The notes under the pieces were generated by a model. That model saw only the letters and a program-made list of their open reading frames with translations, had not been told where the DNA came from and did not search any database. DNA of 32,556 nt. Source: an uncultured cyanobacterium. Lineage in GTDB: Bacteria; Cyanobacteriota; Cyanobacteriia; CACIAM-69d. Location: NCBI GenBank assembly GCA_937883785.1, contig CALGDE010000065.1, forward strand, positions 1-32,556, given 5' to 3'. Positions within the stretch are counted from its first letter, which is position 1; every line of letters begins with the position of its first letter. Of this stretch, positions 25,237 to 32,556 are shown one piece after another. The translations under genes were made by a program, and so were the position numbers.

Positions 25237-25995
25237 TTAAGACTTGTTGACTTCAGCGATCGCCACCAACTGGTCCAGGGTATCTATACAAGCATCGGCA
25301 CCAAAATCCACATCTTGTAGTGCGGCATCGCGACGCACAATCACCACTCCAGCACACCTCCCTTGCCTCGCCAAAAGCACATCTGACGACGCATCTCCCA
25401 CCACAATCACCTCTTCGCTCCTCACTCCAAGCCGCCCACAGGCTTTCCATAAAAGCTGCGGATCTGGCTTCAGGCAATCGGGCGTTGATCCCAACGCCAC
25501 AGGGCATAGAGCTTGCAATCGATAGTGACCCACAAATTCGGTTACAAATTTTGGACTGTCTGCAGACACGATGCCCACTTTCAGCCCCGCTGCCCTTAGC
25601 CGTTCCAAGCAGGGTTGGACATCAGAAAAGGGGTGTGTGTGAGCCGCTTTCGGATCTAGGACATCGTCTACCTCAGCAAAAGCATTGCGGGCGATCGCTA
25701 AAGCGTCCGACCAACCGTAGCCTTGGGCTGCGATTAGGGTCGCCGCCGACACCTCGTTCTCAAAACGCGATGCCACCGCCAGCGCCCCTTGCATATCTAC
25801 ATTGCTAGGGGAAATTCCCAAAGCCCGCCGTAAAAATTCACCCGTGCCTGGAACGTGATGATCAACAGCTTTGGCACGGCGATCGCCTAACTCTCGTAAA
25901 AAGCTCCTTACATCAGCAAGCGTGCCGTCCTTATCAAAAAGAACAGCACGCAGCTGATTAAATCTAATGGCATCACACTGAACAGCAGCCATCAA
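25237..25995 (-). CDS. HAD-family phosphatase
   Basis: This 252-residue haloacid-dehalogenase-superfamily hydrolase has motif I LFDKDGTLAD, with nucleophile D21 and acid D23. Motif II is the Ser of GIVSADSPKF, motif III the Lys of CLKPDPQL, and motif IV GDASSDVLLARQG. A helical cap (about 50-125) lies between motifs I and II. Such enzymes hydrolyse phosphate esters such as phosphoglycolate, pyrophosphate or sugar phosphates. Phosphoglycolate phosphatase is possible in a photosynthetic cell, but the sequence does not decide it. It lies between rpsA and metK on the same strand, 35 bp from the end of rpsA. Confidence 0.9.
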   Translation of the reverse strand: MMAAVQCDAIRFNQLRAVLFDKDGTLADVRSFLRELGDRRAKAVDHHVPGTGEFLRRALGISPSNVDMQGALAVASRFENEVSAATLIAAQGYGWSDALAIARNAFAEVDDVLDPKAAHTHPFSDVQPCLERLRAAGLKVGIVSADSPKFVTEFVGHYRLQALCPVALGSTPDCLKPDPQLLWKACGRLGVRSEEVIVVGDASSDVLLARQGRCAGVVIVRRDAALQDVDFGADACIDTLDQLVAIAEVNKS

Positions 25996-26030
25996 TTTTA
26001 GGGGAGCATCAGCCGAAGAGGGAACACACC

Positions 26031-27143
26031 TTAAGCCTCAACGGGCTCGGGAGCTTCCCCCTCAGAGGTCTCTGCCACTTCTGCCACTTCTGCCATTTCT
26101 TCTGGCACCTCTGCCACTTCTCCCTCAGAGGTCTCTGCCACCTCTGCCACTTCTGCTATCTCTGCTTCCGTGCTTGCCGGAGCTTCTTCCTCGACGGGTT
26201 CGCTAGCAGCAGCAGGCTCATCAGCAGGCAAGGGCAACCCTTCTTGCTGCAAGCGCATTTGCTCGCGATATTTCTCCGCCATCTCCTCCGCCTTGTCATA
26301 GACAATATTCGGATCCTTCAGCATGTCGCCAGGCTCAGGCTCAAGCTGCTTGGTGGATAGAGAAATCCGGCCACGCTCTGCATCCAAGTCGATAATCATC
26401 ACCTTCACCTCATCGTTAACGCCGAAGATGCTGTTAGGCGTATCGATGTGGTCGTGGGAAATTTCGGAAATGTGCAACAAGCCGCTTACGCCGCCAATAT
26501 CGATAAACGCACCGTAAGGCTTGATACCGCGAACAGAGCCGATAACAACCTCGCCCACTTCCAGGCGATTCATCTTACGCTCCACAAGGGCACGACGGTG
26601 GCTGAGCACCAGACGGTTGCGATCCTCATCCACCTCAAGGAATTTTAGAGGTAATTCTTCAGCCACTAAATCTTCCTTAGGCTTGCGGGTGCTGATGTGG
26701 GAGCCAGGAATAAATCCTCGCAGTCCCTCAATACGTACCAAAGCACCACCACGGTTAGTGGCAAATACATTGGATCGTACCGTTGCATCTTCCGCTTGAA
26801 GCTGACGAACCCGCTCCCAAGCGCGCATATACTCAATGCGGCGAATCGACAACGTTAGCTGCCCATCCTCATTTTCATCAGACAAGATAAAAAATTCGCG
26901 GGTTTCGTTCGATTGAAGCACCTCATCCGGGTTCTCAATGCGATTAATCGACATTTCCTGGATAGGAATATAGGCCGAAGTTTTCGCACCAATGTCAATC
27001 AAAGCGCCACGAGGCTCAAGGCTGAACACAGTGCCAGCAACAATATCACCAGGGCTAAAGTGATAGTCGTACTTGTCTAAAAGGGCGGCAAACTCATCAA
27101 GAGTAAAGCCAACGTCAATGTTTTGGTTTTCTTGGGTGGGCAT
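26031..27143 (-). CDS. rpsA: Ribosomal protein S1
   Basis: S1 binds mRNA on the small ribosomal subunit. This 370-residue cyanobacterial form has three S1 RNA-binding repeats: about 30-98 (PGDIVAGTVFSLEPRGALID), about 115-180 (TNRGGALVRIEGLRGFIPG) and about 195-265 (VGEVVIGSVRGIKPYGAFID). This matches the short plastid-like class rather than the six-repeat E. coli protein. The last 75 residues or so are an acidic, low-complexity tail with an internal 21-residue duplication (VAEVAETSEGE repeated), encoded by DNA repeated at 26059 and 26122. The tail probably lies off the RNA-binding surface. Confidence 0.95.
   Translation of the reverse strand: MPTQENQNIDVGFTLDEFAALLDKYDYHFSPGDIVAGTVFSLEPRGALIDIGAKTSAYIPIQEMSINRIENPDEVLQSNETREFFILSDENEDGQLTLSIRRIEYMRAWERVRQLQAEDATVRSNVFATNRGGALVRIEGLRGFIPGSHISTRKPKEDLVAEELPLKFLEVDEDRNRLVLSHRRALVERKMNRLEVGEVVIGSVRGIKPYGAFIDIGGVSGLLHISEISHDHIDTPNSIFGVNDEVKVMIIDLDAERGRISLSTKQLEPEPGDMLKDPNIVYDKAEEMAEKYREQMRLQQEGLPLPADEPAAASEPVEEEAPASTEAEIAEVAEVAETSEGEVAEVPEEMAEVAEVAETSEGEAPEPVEA
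26059..26164. repeat. 63-bp-period repeat in the rpsA 3' end
   Basis: CCTCAGAGGTCTCTGCCAC recurs at about 26059 and 26122, within a 40-bp block that differs at only a few positions. The period is 63 bp, or 21 codons, so the frame is kept and the acidic AEVAEVAETSEGE segment is doubled. Shorter CTGCCACTT units repeat inside each block. Confidence 0.75.
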
Positions 27144-27304
27144 GCTAACGGTTGAGGCTGTTTCCGCAGGTAGATCAATGTAAAAACGCCGCTTGGCAGC
27201 TTTGAAAACAAACTCAAAACACTAGCGGTAATTTCTAATCGACCCTACGGCATAGGTTTAACTAGAAGATTCGGAGCTCTCATAGTACCACGCCCAAACA
27301 TATT

Positions 27305-27348
27305 TCAATGCTCAAGGACAGCGAATGTTCTCTGTCCTTGAGCATTGA
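27305..27348. terminator. Perfect 17-bp stem-loop between clpC and rpsA
   Basis: TCAATGCTCAAGGACAG at 27305-27321 is exactly complementary to 27332-27348 around a 10-nt loop. It lies 82 bp past the clpC stop and upstream of rpsA. No U-run follows on either strand, but the stem is long enough to act as a terminator or RNA-stability element. Confidence 0.6.
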
Positions 27349-27430
27349 AGATTTAACCATCAGCCAGTTCTAATCCCTGGGACTTAGTCTTTTCAATAAC
27401 GGAAAGCCAAGTCCTAGAAATTATCGAGGT

Positions 27431-29923
27431 CTATTCAGCGCCTTGGGGGAGAAGTTCCCGAGGCTCCGAGCCGTCCAGCTCAGACTCAGAAGCTTTAACC
27501 TCCACTTGACCATCGTCATCTAGATCGACGATCGCCGTATGCCCCTCTCTGACCTTGCCGGACAACATTGCTTCCGCAAGGGTATCTTCGAGAAGTCGCA
27601 TAATGGCACGACGTAGCGGTCGAGCACCGTAGCTGGGATTATATCCTTCCTCAATTAGACGCTCCTTAAAGCGATCTGTCACCTGGAGCTCAATTCCTTT
27701 CTCCGTTAGGCGACCAAACACTTCTTTAAGCAGGATCTCAGCAATTTCCTTAACCTCGTCCTTAGATAGCTGACGGAATACGATGATTTCGTCAAGGCGA
27801 TTCAAGAACTCAGGGCGGAAGTACTGCTTTAGCTCCTCGTTAACCAAGGACTTAATGCGGTTGTACTGAGAATCTGCCAGGTCGTCGGAGAATTCAAAGC
27901 CTAATCCACCGCCACCTTTCTCAATAACCTTAGATCCAATGTTGGAGGTCAAGATTAACAACGTGTTCTTAAAGTCCACCGTGCGCCCTTTGGCGTCGGT
28001 CAAACGACCATCTTCCAAAATTTGCAGCAGCATATTGAAAACGTCGGGGTGTGCCTTTTCGATCTCATCGAACAGCACCACAGTGTAGGGACGACGGCGA
28101 ACCGCTTCCGTAAGCTGACCGCCTTCGTTGTAACCCACGTATCCCGGAGGAGAACCAATCAGCTTAGAAACCGTGTGGCGCTCCATAAACTCAGACATAT
28201 CTAGGCGAATCATCGCTTCCTCTGAGCCGAAGAAATAAGACGCTAAAGCTTTCGTCAGCTCGGTCTTACCCACACCCGTGGGACCAGAGAATACGAAGCT
28301 GGCGATGGGACGGTTGGGATTCTTTAAGCCAACCCGTGCCCGGCGAATTGCGCGGGACACCGCTCGTACCGCTTCGTCTTGACCGATTAGACGCTGGTGA
28401 AGGGTTTCCTCCATGTTCAGCAGCTTGGTGGATTCGGATTCGGTCAGCTTATTGACAGGAACACCGGTCCAAGATGCCACAATTTGTGCGATGTCTTCTT
28501 CGTCAACGACAGGAGACAAGTCGGTAGCGGTTTCGTCAGTCTTTTTGCTTTGGGCGATCGCGCGGATTTCCGCTTTGATCTCCATTTCACGATCCCGCAG
28601 TTCCCCAGCCTTATCAAAGTCCTGGGAGCGAACCGCTTCGTCCTTATCCTTAAGAACCTGACGCAGCTCCTTATCTAGCTCCTTGGCGGCGGGAGGCAGC
28701 TGGGAATTAAGCAAGCGCACCCGGGAACCAGCTTCGTCAATCAAATCAATAGCTTTGTCGGGTAAGAAACGGTCACTAATGTAGCGATCCGAAAGCTTAG
28801 CCGCCGCATCCAACGCATCGTCGGAAATCTTTAGCTTGTGGTGTAGCTCATAACGCTCCCGCAAACCGTGAAGAATCTCGATGGTCTCCTCCACAGAGGG
28901 CTCACCCACATTCACCGGCTGGAAACGACGCTCTAGGGCTGCATCCCGCTCGATGTGCTTACGATACTCATCCAAAGTGGTGGCACCGATACATTGCAAC
29001 TCACCGCGAGCAAGTGCAGGCTTCAGGATATTGGCCGCGTCGATCGCCCCTTCCGCAGCGCCGGCGCCAATCAAGGTGTGCACCTCGTCAATCACCAAAA
29101 TGACGTTACCCGCTTGGCGGATTTCGTCCATGATTTTCTTCAGGCGCTCTTCAAATTCACCGCGATACTTGGTGCCAGCAACCAGCAAACCAATATCTAA
29201 GGTGACAACCCGCTTTTCCTCAAGAATGTCGGGCACGTCGCCATGGGAAATGCGCTGGGCAAGTCCCTCAGCGATCGCCGTTTTACCAACGCCGGGCTCA
29301 CCAATTAACACTGGGTTGTTTTTGGTACGGCGACCCAGGATCTGAATCACACGCTCAATTTCTTTCTGGCGCCCCACCACCGGATCTAATTTGCTCTCCC
29401 CAGCCATTTGGGTCAGGTTAGAACCAAACTCGTCCAAGGTGGGAGTCTTGGTTCGCCCTTGGGAGCCACCTCCGGTGCTAACCTCAGCGGTTTCGCCGAG
29501 CATCCGAATCACCTGAGTGCGTACCTTCGTCAGATCGACCCCAAGGTTTTCCAATACTCGCGCGGCAACGCCTTCGCCTTCGCGGATCAGCCCTAGCAAC
29601 AGATGCTCAGTACCGATGTAGTTGTGACCCAGCTGACGGGCCTCTTCCAATGACAGCTCTAGAACTCGCTTGGCACGGGGGGTGAAGGGAATTTCAACGG
29701 CAACGAAGCCAGACCCTCGTCCAATAATTTTTTCAACCTCAATCCGGGCGTCTTTAAGATTTACACCCATGGATTTCAGCACTTTGGCGGCCACTCCAGT
29801 GCCTTCACCAATCAATCCCAATAGGATTTGCTCGGTGCCGACAAAATTGTGACCTAGGCGACGCGCTTCCTCCTGGGCAAGCATGATCACCTTGATGGCT
29901 TTTTCAGTGAAGCGTTCAAACAT
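27431..29923 (-). CDS. clpC: ClpC, AAA+ chaperone of the Clp protease
   Basis: This 830-residue Hsp100 unfoldase feeds proteins to ClpP. It has two N-terminal Clp repeats ([20 protein letters not shown] and the copy near residues 80-145). The first AAA+ domain carries Walker A GEPGVGKT (208-215). A middle domain has the UVR-like helix pair ([20 protein letters not shown]). The second AAA+ domain carries Walker A GPTGVGKT and the sensor/arginine region [13 protein letters not shown]. The length and middle domain mark it as ClpC rather than ClpB. It is essential in most cyanobacteria. It starts at the ATG at 29923 and stands as a single leftward gene. Confidence 0.98.
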   Translation of the reverse strand: MFERFTEKAIKVIMLAQEEARRLGHNFVGTEQILLGLIGEGTGVAAKVLKSMGVNLKDARIEVEKIIGRGSGFVAVEIPFTPRAKRVLELSLEEARQLGHNYIGTEHLLLGLIREGEGVAARVLENLGVDLTKVRTQVIRMLGETAEVSTGGGSQGRTKTPTLDEFGSNLTQMAGESKLDPVVGRQKEIERVIQILGRRTKNNPVLIGEPGVGKTAIAEGLAQRISHGDVPDILEEKRVVTLDIGLLVAGTKYRGEFEERLKKIMDEIRQAGNVILVIDEVHTLIGAGAAEGAIDAANILKPALARGELQCIGATTLDEYRKHIERDAALERRFQPVNVGEPSVEETIEILHGLRERYELHHKLKISDDALDAAAKLSDRYISDRFLPDKAIDLIDEAGSRVRLLNSQLPPAAKELDKELRQVLKDKDEAVRSQDFDKAGELRDREMEIKAEIRAIAQSKKTDETATDLSPVVDEEDIAQIVASWTGVPVNKLTESESTKLLNMEETLHQRLIGQDEAVRAVSRAIRRARVGLKNPNRPIASFVFSGPTGVGKTELTKALASYFFGSEEAMIRLDMSEFMERHTVSKLIGSPPGYVGYNEGGQLTEAVRRRPYTVVLFDEIEKAHPDVFNMLLQILEDGRLTDAKGRTVDFKNTLLILTSNIGSKVIEKGGGGLGFEFSDDLADSQYNRIKSLVNEELKQYFRPEFLNRLDEIIVFRQLSKDEVKEIAEILLKEVFGRLTEKGIELQVTDRFKERLIEEGYNPSYGARPLRRAIMRLLEDTLAEAMLSGKVREGHTAIVDLDDDGQVEVKASESELDGSEPRELLPQGAE

Positions 29924-30270
29924 TGGCGGTTACCTAATCACCTGCTTAGTGCTGGCAAAGTCGATTTTAACATAGGGCAAAGGGACCGCTGAGACTGGTG
30001 TGGTGCGGTCTAAACCGGAATTTAGCGTTCTGAAAACAGGCTGTAGTTTTAGATACCGAACCGTTAAAAGAGCGCCAATTTTTCAGAAACATTTTGTTGA
30101 AAAATGATCCACATTACCCGGTCAGACGGTGCAGTGTTCCGGTTCTGGGCGGTAGCCCGATGGCGCAGAGCATTTGCTGACTATTAATTTAGCGCAGGTT
30201 TTTTGTGGGGGGGATCGGTGAAAGGTAGGGATACCTGCCGTTGGGACTGGGACGGAGGGGATTGCGAGGG
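29924..30270. other. Intergenic region upstream of clpC
   Basis: No gene is evident in these 347 bp. They hold the clpC promoter, a 7-bp hairpin (TTTTTCA...TGAAAAA, about 30079-30104) and a GC-rich block at 30118-30200 with a GGGC-GGTA-GCCC hairpin before a T-run on the rightward strand. That block might be a small RNA. Confidence 0.4.
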
Positions 30271-30948
30271 TTACGTTGCGCCGGAGGCTGTGTCAGGGTC
30301 CCGGCTAAAGCAAGGCAAGGTAACGGTTAGGGGGGCTAGGGATGGTGGAATCCACTGGTACTTTTTTAGGCGATCGCCAACGGTTGTTTCCCACTGTTGC
30401 AATGTATCGATAAATTGCGGCCAGCTTAGGCGGTTTAACCAAAGGATTGACGCACTATCGCCATTGGAATAGTACTTTTTGCGGATTCCCACCTGTTTGA
30501 AGCCAAACTTTTCATAGAGGGCGATCGCCTGGAAATTATTACAATTTACTTCCAGCGTTGCTCGCTTCATGCCTTGACGACGGCTGGCTTGCAGCAGCGC
30601 CAGTAGCAGCTGCTGCCCCAGTCCTTGGCGCTGATATTTGGGATCAATGGCGATCGCGGTGATGTGAGCCTCGTCAACGATAAACCAAGTGCATCCCAAG
30701 CCAATTAGCTGCTCCGCTGGCTGACCTGCGCTGCCATCTTCACCGTTGCCATGGGGTTTAATCCACAGTCCTAAAAGGGTGCTGGTGTCATTATCAAGTT
30801 CTCGGCGATAGCCATCACGGTTCCATAATCCACCAAGGGCGGTTTGATCCAATGCCAGTACTTGGTCCAAATCGGACTCGGCGATCGTCCGCAGTATTAG
30901 CCTTCTATTGTGTTTTCCTTCAAAGGAATCAGTGGGAATGTTTGACAC
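30271..30948 (-). CDS. rimI: RimI-like N-acetyltransferase
   Basis: This 225-residue GNAT protein has ITAIAIDPKYQRQGLGQQLL as the acetyl-CoA-binding motif A, followed by ATLEVNCNNFQAIALYEKFG. That EVN...N..A..LY..FGF block is the mark of RimI, which acetylates the N-terminal Ala of ribosomal protein S18 and other proteins. The protein is longer than the usual 150-residue RimI: it has about 40 extra C-terminal residues and a loop of polar Gly/Asn/Glu residues (HGNGEDGSAGQPAEQ). The ATG at 30948 fits the family. It is a single gene, divergent from ahcY. Confidence 0.85.
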   Translation of the reverse strand: MSNIPTDSFEGKHNRRLILRTIAESDLDQVLALDQTALGGLWNRDGYRRELDNDTSTLLGLWIKPHGNGEDGSAGQPAEQLIGLGCTWFIVDEAHITAIAIDPKYQRQGLGQQLLLALLQASRRQGMKRATLEVNCNNFQAIALYEKFGFKQVGIRKKYYSNGDSASILWLNRLSWPQFIDTLQQWETTVGDRLKKYQWIPPSLAPLTVTLPCFSRDPDTASGAT

Positions 30949-31140
30949 TGGCGGTTTGGGGGGAAAGGCGCATCGAGAGCACTGGTCTAGAAAGGAATTG
31001 AATAAAAGGAATCAAACGGAGAAGATTTGAAGACAGCGGTGTTTGAACCTGTGTGGCGTGACGACGATTTTAAACGGACTGGGGCGATCGCTTGCTAACC
31101 CTATTCCCAAGGAATTGCAGTAAAACGTTACTCTTGTTAA

Positions 31141-32469
<1,329 letters not shown>

Positions 32470-32538
32470 GCTCGATTCCATTAACTAAGCCCAAGTTCGT
32501 TCATTGATGCGTTTTTGGGTGAAATAAGCAAGGGGGAG

Positions 32539-32556
32539 GCATCGCGATCGCGATGC
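32539..32556. repeat. 18-bp perfect palindrome containing HIP1
   Basis: GCATCGCGATCGCGATGC is fully self-complementary and centred on GCGATCGC. It lies 69 bp past the ahcY stop at the window end. It is an extended example of the HIP1 octamer found throughout the window and may also fold as a 3'-end hairpin. Confidence 0.7.

Noticed and set aside
26059-26164. CRISPR-like repeats
   Set aside because: The repeat is coding, in frame with rpsA, has only two units and no unique spacers.

Overview
The window is from a cyanobacterial chromosome. The highly iterated palindrome GCGATCGC (HIP1) occurs dozens of times. The genes present are typical of cyanobacteria: an Atab2/Tab2-like protein, a three-domain ribosomal protein S1, ClpC, L32 without zinc cysteines, an SLH-domain protease and several cyanobacteria-type proteins of unknown function. 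No rRNA, tRNA, CRISPR array or complete insertion sequence was found.

Layout. Bases 1-660 hold a broken sulfite-oxidase-like molybdoenzyme and a small hydrophobic ORF upstream of it, both apparently frameshifted. rpmF (L32) follows at 745-927. Bases 1018-5292 form a tight leftward operon: an Atab2-like protein, then two large GT-C-like membrane glycosyltransferases, with 4-bp and 11-bp overlaps. A DUF4349 lipoprotein (5508-6440) and a PEP-CTERM surface protein (6730-7662) point right.

Bases 7819-12974 are the accessory part. Two decayed copies of the same insertion-sequence end, in the same orientation, bracket a four-gene cassette: a lipoxygenase, a flavin amine oxidase, a GNAT acetyltransferase and a divergent TetR-type regulator. 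A 24-bp imperfect palindrome upstream of the amine oxidase shares its half-site (GATGAATTTA) with two sites in the GNAT/TetR divergent promoter region. This suggests one regulon controlled by the TetR protein. The cassette is the best candidate here for an undescribed system, probably making or detoxifying an oxidised lipid- or amine-type molecule; the substrate cannot be read from the sequence.

From 13248 on the content is mostly housekeeping: plsX-fabH (start of fatty-acid and phospholipid synthesis), a small membrane protein, a subtilisin-like protease with about six SLH repeats and no visible signal peptide, a secreted helical protein, a MOSC protein, an anchored protein of unknown function, a PBP4-type carboxypeptidase, an M50-like membrane metalloprotease, metK, a HAD phosphatase, rpsA, clpC, rimI and ahcY. 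metK and ahcY carry out two steps of the S-adenosylmethionine cycle but lie about 6 kb apart on opposite strands.
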